Source: JBFWVD01 sp050246915
GTDB taxonomy: Bacteria > Actinomycetota > Acidimicrobiia > Acidimicrobiales > Ilumatobacteraceae
Reading direction: 5' to 3'
Assembly: GCA_050246915.1 (NCBI GenBank)
Contig: JBFWVD010000028.1
Coordinates: forward strand, 1-63,369
DNA length: 63,369 nucleotides
Below are positions 52,550 through 59,191 of the stretch, piece after piece. The first letter of the stretch is position 1. Each line of letters begins with the position of its first letter. The position numbers were made by a program, and so were the translations under genes. The notes beneath the pieces are model-generated. The model was given only the letters and a program-made list of their open reading frames with translations, searched no databases and was not told the origin of the DNA.

Positions 52550-53278
52550 ATGAAGCGCTCACCGATCCGAGCCACTCGCCCACTGGCTGTCCTGGCCATC
52601 GTCGCCCTCGGGCTCACCGCTTGTTCGTCAGGTGACGGGAACGGGAACGGGAACGGGAACGGCAACGGCAACGGCAACGGCGTCACCGTGAACAGCGACG
52701 GTGTCACCGAGATGCCGGCGAGCGCGCTGCAGACTCAGCTCGACAGCCTGACGAAAGCCACATTGACAGCCGCCGAAGCCGACAACCTCGCCTGGATGCG
52801 CGAGGAAGAGAAGTTGGCCCACGATGTGTACGTAGCACTGGGCGAGAAGTGGGAGATCAAGGCATTCGACAACATCTCGTCCGCCGAGTCGACCCACACC
52901 GACGCCGTCATGGCACTACTGGAACGCTACGGATTGAATGACCCAGCAGCGGCTAACGCGCCGGGCGAGTTCACCAATCCCGAGATCCAGTCGCTGTATT
53001 CGACCTTGGTCGCACAAGGCAGCACCTCGCTGGTCGATGCCTTGACCGTCGGAGCCACCATCGAAGACCTCGATATCGCCGACCTGCAGGCGCGGGCCAC
53101 CACTACGCCCGACATCGCCATGGTCTACGCCAACTTGGAGAAGGGCTCGCGAGACCACCTCCGGGCGTTCGTCAAGCAGCTGACCAACCAGGGCGCGACG
53201 TACACCCCGACACACATCACCCAGGACGCCTACGAGGCAATCGTGTCGAGCGACCTCGAACGCGGATCAGCCAGTTGA
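52550..53278 (+). CDS. DUF2202 ferritin-like lipoprotein
   Basis: This 242-residue protein has a signal peptide with lipobox LTAC (Cys25), a GN-repeat linker (30-44) and a DUF2202 domain. That domain shows WMREEEKLAHDVYVALGEKW, then SAESTHTDAVMALLERYGL, and EKGSRDHLRAFVKQL; the Glu and His spacing is ferritin-like and may bind a di-metal site. It is probably anchored on the outer face of the membrane. AGGAGG precedes the ATG at 52550. It lies behind operator 3 and before the CstB-like operon with its own operator. A redox or metal role in sulfide stress is inferred; the family has no settled function. Confidence 0.88.
   Translation: MKRSPIRATRPLAVLAIVALGLTACSSGDGNGNGNGNGNGNGNGVTVNSDGVTEMPASALQTQLDSLTKATLTAAEADNLAWMREEEKLAHDVYVALGEKWEIKAFDNISSAESTHTDAVMALLERYGLNDPAAANAPGEFTNPEIQSLYSTLVAQGSTSLVDALTVGATIEDLDIADLQARATTTPDIAMVYANLEKGSRDHLRAFVKQLTNQGATYTPTHITQDAYEAIVSSDLERGSAS
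52637..52678 (+). repeat. 6-bp coding microsatellite (Gly-Asn linker)
   Basis: Four GGGAAC units followed by three GGCAAC units encode seven Gly-Asn pairs just after the lipobox. The change of third base splits the tract into two blocks, suggesting stepwise expansion. It forms a flexible spacer between membrane anchor and domain. Confidence 0.9.
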
Positions 53279-53292
53279 GAGCCCGGGAATAG

Positions 53293-53308
53293 ATACCCCC
53301 TGGGGTAT
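53293..53308 (+). promoter_or_regulatory. CstR-type operator 4 (persulfide dioxygenase operon)
   Basis: ATACCCCCTGGGGTAT is the best copy of the operator: ATACCCC, two bases, GGGGTAT. It lies 39 bp before the start of the CstB-like gene and 14 bp after the DUF2202 stop. Confidence 0.8.
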
Positions 53309-53347
53309 GTTGCTCGGGTCGAACCGATACAAGGAGCTGCATCAGAG

Positions 53348-54763
53348 ATGTTCTTCCGCCAGTACTACCTCGATTGCTTGTCCCACGCGAGCTACCTGAT
53401 CGGCGACACCGATAGTGGGCTCGCCGTGGTGGTCGACCCGCAGCGCGACGTTGCCCAGTACATCGCTGATGCCGGGGCGAACGGCCTGCGCATCTTCAAG
53501 GTGCTCGAGACCCACTTCCATGCCGACTTCCTTTCCGGGCACCTCGAACTCGCGGCGCTCACCGGCGCCACGATCGGCTACGGACGACCTGCGGCCGGGC
53601 GGGCCGAATTCCCGATCGAGACGTTCCGTACCGGCGACCGCATCTCCCTCGGTGCGGTGACGCTCGAGATCCGAGAGACGCCGGGCCACACACCCGAGTC
53701 GATCAGCATCGTGGTCTCTCCGACCCCAGATCTCACCAAACCATTCGCGGTGCTGACCGGCGACACGTTGTTCATCGGCGATGTCGGGCGACCTGACCTG
53801 CTGGCATCCGTCGGCGTCACCGCCGACGAACTCGCCCGGCAGCTGTACCATTCGCTGCGTCAACAGCTATTGACGCTCCCCGATGAGACACGTGTGTATC
53901 CGGCACACGGCGCGGGTTCGGCGTGTGGCAAGAGCCTGTCGACCGAGACCTCGTCGACGATCGGTGAGCAGCGAATCACCAACTACGCGTTGGCGCCGAT
54001 GTCTGAAGACGACTTCGTCGACGCGGTGACCCAGGGTCAGACCGCTGCTCCGCTGTACTTCGCCTTCGCGGCCAACCGCAACCGCCAGCACCGCCGGCTC
54101 CTCCTCGACGAGGCTCCAGTCGCTGCGCTGTCGCTCAGTGAGGTGATCGAAGCCCAGGGCGCTGGGGCCGTGGTGATCGACGCTCGTGACGACATGTCGT
54201 TCGCCGCGGGGCATCTGCGCGGATCGGTGAACATCGGGCTCGAAGGACGATTCGCCGAGTATGCGGGAGAAGTGATGCGACCTGGCACGCCGATCGTGCT
54301 GATCACCGACCCCGGACACGAAGGCGAAGCCAAGATCCGCCTCGCCCGCATCGGTTTCGACAATCTGCTCGGCGCTCTATACGACCCCATCGCAGCGTTC
54401 ACCGAACATCCCGAGTACACGGAACGGCTGTCACGCCTGTCGGCCTCGGCCCTGACCGCACGAATGTCGGAACTGAGCACGCTCACGCTCATCGACGTTC
54501 GCAACGCGAGCGAGACCGCACTGGGCATCATCCCCGGTGCTCGAACGATCAGCCTTCCGGTTCTGCTCGACCGCCTCGATGAGTTGGATCAGATGGCCCC
54601 CACCGTCGTGTACTGCGCCGGCGGATATCGCTCGGCGATAGCCGCCAGCCTCCTGCGGGCCCATGGCTTCATGGACGTGTCCGACCTCATCGGCGGATAC
54701 ACAGCATGGGCCACGACAAGCGCCGACGCATTCGCCACCGCGGCGACTGGAGGCCGGTCATGA
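53348..54763 (+). CDS. persulfide dioxygenase-rhodanese fusion (CstB-like)
   Basis: This 471-residue three-domain enzyme has an N-terminal metallo-beta-lactamase domain with THFHADFLSGH (His56, His58, Asp60), ETPGHTPES (His114), TGDTLF (Asp139) and YPAHG (His187), as in persulfide dioxygenases that oxidise glutathione or CoA persulfides to sulfite. A middle rhodanese-like domain (about 260-350) has LITDPG where a catalytic cysteine would be, so it is inactive. The C-terminal rhodanese has VYCAGGYRS with Cys423. This order, with a dead middle and a live last domain, is that of staphylococcal CstB, which makes thiosulfate. Operator 4 lies just upstream. Confidence 0.93.
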   Translation: MFFRQYYLDCLSHASYLIGDTDSGLAVVVDPQRDVAQYIADAGANGLRIFKVLETHFHADFLSGHLELAALTGATIGYGRPAAGRAEFPIETFRTGDRISLGAVTLEIRETPGHTPESISIVVSPTPDLTKPFAVLTGDTLFIGDVGRPDLLASVGVTADELARQLYHSLRQQLLTLPDETRVYPAHGAGSACGKSLSTETSSTIGEQRITNYALAPMSEDDFVDAVTQGQTAAPLYFAFAANRNRQHRRLLLDEAPVAALSLSEVIEAQGAGAVVIDARDDMSFAAGHLRGSVNIGLEGRFAEYAGEVMRPGTPIVLITDPGHEGEAKIRLARIGFDNLLGALYDPIAAFTEHPEYTERLSRLSASALTARMSELSTLTLIDVRNASETALGIIPGARTISLPVLLDRLDELDQMAPTVVYCAGGYRSAIAASLLRAHGFMDVSDLIGGYTAWATTSADAFATAATGGRS

Positions 54764-55128
54764 TCCGCTCGGCCTCGTCCTTCGCACGCACTCCCGATGC
54801 GATCCCAAGCATCGACGTCGACGCAGCCGCCGCACTCGACGACGATACCGTCCTGCTCGACGTCCGTGAATACGAGGAGTGGATGAGCGGCCACGCTCCT
54901 TCGGCGACTCACATTCCGATGAGCCAACTCCCCAAGCGGATCGACGAGCTCGATCGCTCTCGTCGAATCGTGTGCGTGTGCCGCTCCGGCAATCGCTCAG
55001 CCCAGGTGACAGCCTGGCTCCGCCAACAGGGATTCGACGCCGTGAACATGCGCGGCGGGATGAGCGTGTGGTCCAGCTTCGGCCATCGGGTCATCAACCA
55101 CAACGGCCACCCCGGCGTCGTGATCTGA
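54760..55128 (+). CDS. single-domain rhodanese
   Basis: This 122-residue sulfurtransferase has LLDVREYEEWMSGHAPSATH, the VCRSGNRS active-site loop with Cys74 and the GGMSVWSSFG end. It moves sulfane sulfur between thiosulfate or persulfides and an acceptor. A second cysteine, Cys72, sits two residues before the catalytic one. The ATG overlaps the stop of the CstB-like gene (ATGA), so the two are made together and may pass sulfur directly. Confidence 0.92.
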   Translation: MIRSASSFARTPDAIPSIDVDAAAALDDDTVLLDVREYEEWMSGHAPSATHIPMSQLPKRIDELDRSRRIVCVCRSGNRSAQVTAWLRQQGFDAVNMRGGMSVWSSFGHRVINHNGHPGVVI

Positions 55129-55133
55129 TCATC

Positions 55134-55937
55134 ATGCGCGCCCTTCTCGCCTCCCCCCTCGGTCTCCTCATCGGCATCTCCCTCGGAGCGCTCGGTGGCG
55201 GCGGCTCCATCCTCGCCGTGCCCGCCCTCGTCTACGCCGCCGGCCAGACCCCCAAGGAGGCGACGACGACATCACTCGTCCTCGTCGCCATCACCGCGCT
55301 CATCGCCATCGCTCCCCACTGGCGGGCCGGCAATGTCCGGCTCGCGGCCGGCATCGTGTTCGGCATCGCCGGTGTGGGCGGCTCGTTGCTCGGATCGCAC
55401 TGGAACAAGTCCGCCGATCCGAACGTGCTCCTCCTCGCGTTCTCGGCGCTGATGGGGGTGGCCGCCTTCGGCATGTGGCGTCGGGCCAAGGCACCCACCC
55501 CGGCAACAACGCGGTCACTGAGTGCTGCCGCGGCGACACTCGCCCCCACCTTGCACTTCGATGCACGAACCATTGCCAAGGTCGTCGGTGCAGGCACACT
55601 CGTCGGTCTCCTGACCGGATTCTTCGGCGTCGGCGGCGGATTCGTCATCGTGCCCGCGCTCGTGCTCGCCCTCGACTTCACCATGCCCGAAGCTGTCGGC
55701 ACCTCGTTACTGGTGATCACCATCAACTCCCTCGTCGCGTTGTCGACCCGAATGCAATCAGGTTCGATCGAGTGGGCGACCGTGATCCCGTTCACCGCGG
55801 CGAGCCTCATCGGCGTCATCATCGGAGCCCGCCTCAGCGCCACTCGCGACGCGAACTCGCTACAACGATGGTTCGTCGGCCTCTTGGTCGTCGTGGCTCT
55901 CTACACGGCCATCCATTCTGGGTTGGCGTTGATCTGA
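55134..55937 (+). CDS. TauE/SafE-family permease
   Basis: This 267-residue membrane protein has two repeats with the family glycine motifs GLLIGISLGALGGGGSILAV and GLLTGFFGVGGGFVIVPALV, and about eight membrane segments. TauE/SafE proteins export or import sulfite, sulfonates or related anions. It follows the rhodanese after 5 bp and closes the operon. With a dioxygenase that makes sulfite, an export role is likely, but direction is inferred. Confidence 0.9.
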   Translation: MRALLASPLGLLIGISLGALGGGGSILAVPALVYAAGQTPKEATTTSLVLVAITALIAIAPHWRAGNVRLAAGIVFGIAGVGGSLLGSHWNKSADPNVLLLAFSALMGVAAFGMWRRAKAPTPATTRSLSAAAATLAPTLHFDARTIAKVVGAGTLVGLLTGFFGVGGGFVIVPALVLALDFTMPEAVGTSLLVITINSLVALSTRMQSGSIEWATVIPFTAASLIGVIIGARLSATRDANSLQRWFVGLLVVVALYTAIHSGLALI

Positions 55938-55964
55938 CAACCCAACACGGTCGCTCTATGTCAA

Positions 55965-56198
55965 TTATGCTTGACGTGCCTGATGGCGGATCCGATCGAA
56001 CAACTCGGCACGCTCATCCGGTTCCAACCTCACCCGACCATGTTGGCCGGAGAGATCGAGCACCGATCGCGTCTGGGCGAGGACCAGTTCACATCGATCG
56101 CATGATGCCAGATGCTCCAACGCCTCAGCCTCGGCGTCGTCATCGAGCTCCCCTTCGAGGAACTCGGTCAGGTTGGCGGCCAACTCGTCGCAGCGCAT
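55965..56198 (-). CDS. zinc-finger anti-sigma factor (zf-HC2 type)
   Basis: This 77-residue protein has MRCDELAANLTEFLEGELDD and the zinc motif HLASCDRC (HxxxCxxC) plus Cys3, the mark of ZAS-type anti-sigma factors. There is no membrane segment, so it is a cytoplasmic regulator of the sigma factor encoded one base upstream (TGAC ATG junction). Thiol-disulfide switching at the zinc site could sense oxidative or sulfur stress, which is inference. It converges on the TauE/SafE gene with 27 bp between. Confidence 0.87.
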   Translation of the reverse strand: MRCDELAANLTEFLEGELDDDAEAEALEHLASCDRCELVLAQTRSVLDLSGQHGRVRLEPDERAELFDRIRHQARQA

Positions 56199-56199
56199 G

Positions 56200-56727
56200 T
56201 CAGATCCTTCCCGCCAACTCGACGCGCAACTGCTCGCGCGCCCTACCCACTCGCATCTTCGCCGCCGAGAGCCCGATCCCGAGCGAGTCTGCGACGTCGG
56301 ACATCGCCATCTCCTCGACGTCTCGCAACACGAACGCCGATCGCAGCAGATCCGGCAACTTGTCGATTGCCGTCCGTACGAGATCGGCAAGCTCGCCATC
56401 GAGCACAGCGGTCGCAGGATCATCGGCCGCACTCATCGACTCAGGCATCTCGAAGGGATCGGTCGGGACATCGCGACGGGCGCGCAACACCGTGAGTGCT
56501 TCGCGATAGCAGATGGCCAACAGCCAGCTGCGAGCCTTCGACGGCTCGATGAGCTGATCGACACGTTGCAATGCCTTGACGAACGCGCTCTGCACCACGT
56601 CTTGCGCGTCGACCCGACTCCACACGATGCGATACGCCACGTTGAACGCCGAGTCGGCGTTTGATTCGAACGTCTCGAGGAGCCAGGCCGACGGGTCGAC
56701 GGGCGCTGCGGGCACGGAGCTATCCAC
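56200..56727 (-). CDS. ECF-type RNA polymerase sigma factor
   Basis: This 175-residue sigma-70 protein has region 2 (FNVAYRIVWSRVDAQDVVQSAF and RSWLLAICYREALTVLR) and region 4 (LPDLLRSAFVLRDVEEMAMSD, then SLGIGLSAAKMRVGRAREQL). It lacks regions 1 and 3, as expected for the ECF class. Start is GTG at 56727. It is encoded directly before its likely anti-sigma partner. Targets are unknown; its position inside the sulfur-stress cluster is suggestive. Confidence 0.92.
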   Translation of the reverse strand: MDSSVPAAPVDPSAWLLETFESNADSAFNVAYRIVWSRVDAQDVVQSAFVKALQRVDQLIEPSKARSWLLAICYREALTVLRARRDVPTDPFEMPESMSAADDPATAVLDGELADLVRTAIDKLPDLLRSAFVLRDVEEMAMSDVADSLGIGLSAAKMRVGRAREQLRVELAGRI

Positions 56728-56763
56728 GCCGCGCAGTCTGACCCATCGACGATGCCACCACGA

Positions 56764-56985
56764 TCACTTCGCTCGGAGCACGGCCTTGCCGCTCAACGGT
56801 GCCTTCATCAGCGGACCGAGCACACAGATGTTGGCGACGCCGGCCACAAGCGGCAGCACACCGATGGCCGCAAGTACATACCCACCGGTCGATCCCACGA
56901 CGAGACCGACGGCGATCATCACGACGCCGACCAGCACACGCGCTCCGCGTCCAATGGGACCAGCCATGAAACGAGCGAACGACAT
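56764..56985 (-). CDS. DUF2892 (YgaP-like) membrane protein
   Basis: This 73-residue protein has two membrane segments separated by a short turn (VLVGVVMIAVGLVVGS and YVLAAIGVLPLVAGVANICVLG). It matches the C-terminal membrane domain of YgaP, in which it is fused to a rhodanese. Cys54 lies at the usual place after the second segment. Such domains often accompany rhodanese genes and may help move thiocyanate or other sulfur anions. GGAGGTT precedes the ATG at 56985. It lies upstream of the sigma gene on the same strand. Confidence 0.85.
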   Translation of the reverse strand: MSFARFMAGPIGRGARVLVGVVMIAVGLVVGSTGGYVLAAIGVLPLVAGVANICVLGPLMKAPLSGKAVLRAK

Positions 56986-57056
56986 GATGAACCTCCAATG
57001 TCAGTACGGCACGGCGCCGTCACCGTGTAGATGCACGGCACCACCGATTGGTCACA

Positions 57057-58103
57057 TCACCGCGGCATGTTTCCCGGTCCAGAAGGAGCCGCGTACCGAC
57101 GAAGACCGACGATTGCCATCGCGCCCACTCCGGCAGGGATGAACGTTCCGAGGACGCGATAGGCCACGGCTGCCGCCAGTCCTTGTTCATAGGGCACCCC
57201 ATAGTGATGCGCTACCGCCGGGATCGCGGCCTCGACGATGCCCAGACCACCGGGGATGAGCGGGATCAAGGACGACACCGCGGCCACCGTCACGGCCAAC
57301 ATCGCCACATCGAACCCGACGTCACCACCCGCGGCACGGAGGGCGCACCACAGGCATGCCACGTCGGCCAGCGATGCCGCCGCCGTCAGCACTGCGATCC
57401 CGGCCCGATGTCGAGGCGAGCCAATGAACTGCTTCGCGTCGTGGTGCCAGGCGGCCGCTGCTGCTCTGCGCTCTTCGACAGGGCGCCTCCGAGTAGGCCG
57501 GCGCAGCGCCCCCACGAGTTGGCCGAGGCGCTCAGCAGCGGTCGAACGCGCCGCCATCCGGGCCGTAGCCGCGAGGAGCAACGGAACCACCACTGCGGCG
57601 AGGAGCAGAGGCCACAGCTCGCTGATCGGATCCCTCTCGATCAACGCGACAGCGATCAGGTTGATCGCCGACAACAAGAGGAAGACCCGGGTCGAGAACC
57701 ACTCGGAGAATCCGAAGGCCATCGTGATGCTCCGCTTGGAGATCCCGCGGTGACGCAAGTGCGAAGCGACCAAGGCCAAGCCTTCTGCCGGTCGCGCTGG
57801 CGTGAGCAACCCGAAACCAGAGAGCACCAGCCCGAGCTCCACGGACTCGACGTTCCCCACCACCTCCGGGCCGATGAGCTGTCGGAGCTTCACGCCGAGC
57901 ACCAGGTAGCTGAGGGCCTCGATCCCGAATCCGGCGAGCAACCATCCAGTGCTCAGTTGCCGCAGGGCATCGGCCGCATCGCTGAGTCCGCCGGCGACCG
58001 CGAACGCGACCCACACCGAGAGCCCGCCGATGACCAGACCGGCGATCCAGCGGGCCAACTCGACCTTGCGTGGACGTCGCCCGAGGTCGTCCGGATCGGC
58101 CAT
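57057..58103 (-). CDS. UPF0104/LPG-synthase-type flippase-like membrane protein
   Basis: This 348-residue protein has about eight membrane segments and the family motifs GFGLLTPARPAEGLAL and LIPLIPGGLGIVEAAIPAV. It belongs to the lysylphosphatidylglycerol-synthase membrane-domain family (flippase-like), without the catalytic soluble domain of MprF. Proteins of this type are thought to move lipids or lipid-linked molecules. A link to the sulfur genes is not evident. It shares a 58-bp divergent region with the TIGR03086 gene. Confidence 0.82.
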   Translation of the reverse strand: MADPDDLGRRPRKVELARWIAGLVIGGLSVWVAFAVAGGLSDAADALRQLSTGWLLAGFGIEALSYLVLGVKLRQLIGPEVVGNVESVELGLVLSGFGLLTPARPAEGLALVASHLRHRGISKRSITMAFGFSEWFSTRVFLLLSAINLIAVALIERDPISELWPLLLAAVVVPLLLAATARMAARSTAAERLGQLVGALRRPTRRRPVEERRAAAAAWHHDAKQFIGSPRHRAGIAVLTAAASLADVACLWCALRAAGGDVGFDVAMLAVTVAAVSSLIPLIPGGLGIVEAAIPAVAHHYGVPYEQGLAAAVAYRVLGTFIPAGVGAMAIVGLRRYAAPSGPGNMPR

Positions 58104-58161
58104 GAAGAACCATCATGACCTCACGTGACCGGCTCGACGACCATCGCGGTCGTGCGAGGCT

Positions 58162-58734
58162 ATGTCGATGACATTGACCGTTGAGTCACGAGACGTGCTG
58201 CTTCGCGCCGTGGCACTGTTCGAATCCCGGGTCGCTGCGGCGGCGAGCGACGCATGGTCGCAGGCATCCCCGTGCGAGGGCTGGAGCGCCCGTGACGTCG
58301 TCGCACATGTCGTCGCCAACTTGCGCGCGTTGCGAGCCACCGCCGACGGGGCCGACTTCTTCTCCGCCTTCGGTCAGCCAGTCGACGGCAATGTGCTCGA
58401 CGCCTGGCGCGCCGAGCGCGATGGCGTGTCCGACACGCTCGGCACGCTCATCGAGCGATCAACGGAGACCATCTTGGTCGGTGGCAACCATGTCCCACCG
58501 TTCGTCGTGGTCGACGGCCTCATGCGGGACCTGGTCATCCACTCCTGGGATCTCGCCCGCGCCGTGGGCGGCGACGAGCGCTTACCTGATGAGCTCATCA
58601 GCGCGGCAACAGAAGCGATGAAGATGGTCACCGACGAGGCGCGCGGACCTGGGCTGTACGGGTATCCGGTCGCGGTCGCCGACGGTGCCGACGCTCAAGC
58701 GAAGTTGCTGGCGTCTTCGGGGCGACGTTCGTAG
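58162..58734 (+). CDS. TIGR03086-type DinB-like metal-binding protein
   Basis: This 190-residue protein has the helical DinB/maleylpyruvate-isomerase N-terminal pattern: SPCEGWSARDVVAHVVANLR with the metal histidine, and MRDLVIHSWDLARAVGG with a second histidine. The family is typical of actinobacteria and includes mycothiol-dependent enzymes. A thiol-dependent role would fit a sulfur-stress neighbourhood, but that is inference. It stands before the CstR-like gene; the operators lie between the two, so it is probably outside the regulon. Confidence 0.85.
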   Translation: MSMTLTVESRDVLLRAVALFESRVAAAASDAWSQASPCEGWSARDVVAHVVANLRALRATADGADFFSAFGQPVDGNVLDAWRAERDGVSDTLGTLIERSTETILVGGNHVPPFVVVDGLMRDLVIHSWDLARAVGGDERLPDELISAATEAMKMVTDEARGPGLYGYPVAVADGADAQAKLLASSGRRS

Positions 58735-58813
58735 CGACTGCACAACGACAGGTGTCACCGTGACGACCGCGGCCCATTGAAGGCGCCAGGACGGACGCGC
58801 GAGTCCAGGTTGT

Positions 58814-58829
58814 ATACCCCTGTGGGTAT
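58814..58829 (+). promoter_or_regulatory. CstR-type operator 5 (repressor promoter)
   Basis: ATACCCCTGTGGGTAT fits the 16-bp pattern with one mismatch between arms. It lies 41 bp before the repressor start codon, and its left half with the base before it reads TATACC, like a -10 element. This indicates autoregulation. Confidence 0.75.
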
Positions 58830-58836
58830 CTGTAGG

Positions 58837-58852
58837 ATACCCCCATACGTAT
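58837..58852 (+). promoter_or_regulatory. degenerate CstR-type operator 6
   Basis: ATACCCCCATACGTAT has a good left half-site and a decayed right half-site. It starts 23 bp after operator 5 on the repressor promoter, about two helical turns away, so cooperative binding of two tetramers is possible. Confidence 0.4.
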
Positions 58853-58870
58853 CCGCCACGGGGGTAGATC

Positions 58871-59140
58871 ATGGACATCCCACAAGACGCAATCGCTGAT
58901 CTCACCCGTCGCCTTCGTCGGATCGAAGGCCAGGTCCGAGGCGTGCAGCAGATGGTCGCCGACCATCGAGATTGCCGAGACCTCGTCACGCAGATCACCG
59001 CAGCGCGCAAAGCACTCGATCAGGTCGGCTTCCTACTCATCGCCAACGGACTCAGCTGGTGCGCCACCCACCCCGATGAAGCCGCGGCCGACGGGGACTC
59101 GATCGCCGAGTTCGAGCGCATGTTCCTGAAGCTCTCCTGA
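58871..59140 (+). CDS. cstR: CsoR/CstR-family repressor, probably persulfide-sensing
   Basis: This 89-residue all-helical repressor of the DUF156 family has LRRIEGQVRGVQQMVADHRDCRD and QITAARKALDQVGFLLIANG. Cys35 and Cys64 are present, 29 residues apart as in CsoR and CstR. At the copper-ligand histidine position of CsoR, 25 residues after the first cysteine, there is Gly60 (after Asn59). Loss of the histidine with both cysteines kept is the CstR pattern, where a di- or trisulfide forms between them. The operators upstream and the CstB-like operon support this. A nickel or formaldehyde sensor is less likely. Confidence 0.88.
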   Translation: MDIPQDAIADLTRRLRRIEGQVRGVQQMVADHRDCRDLVTQITAARKALDQVGFLLIANGLSWCATHPDEAAADGDSIAEFERMFLKLS

Positions 59141-59191
59141 CCAACCAACGCCGTTCCAACGATTCGCCCAAAGCAACTGGAGTTGACACCA

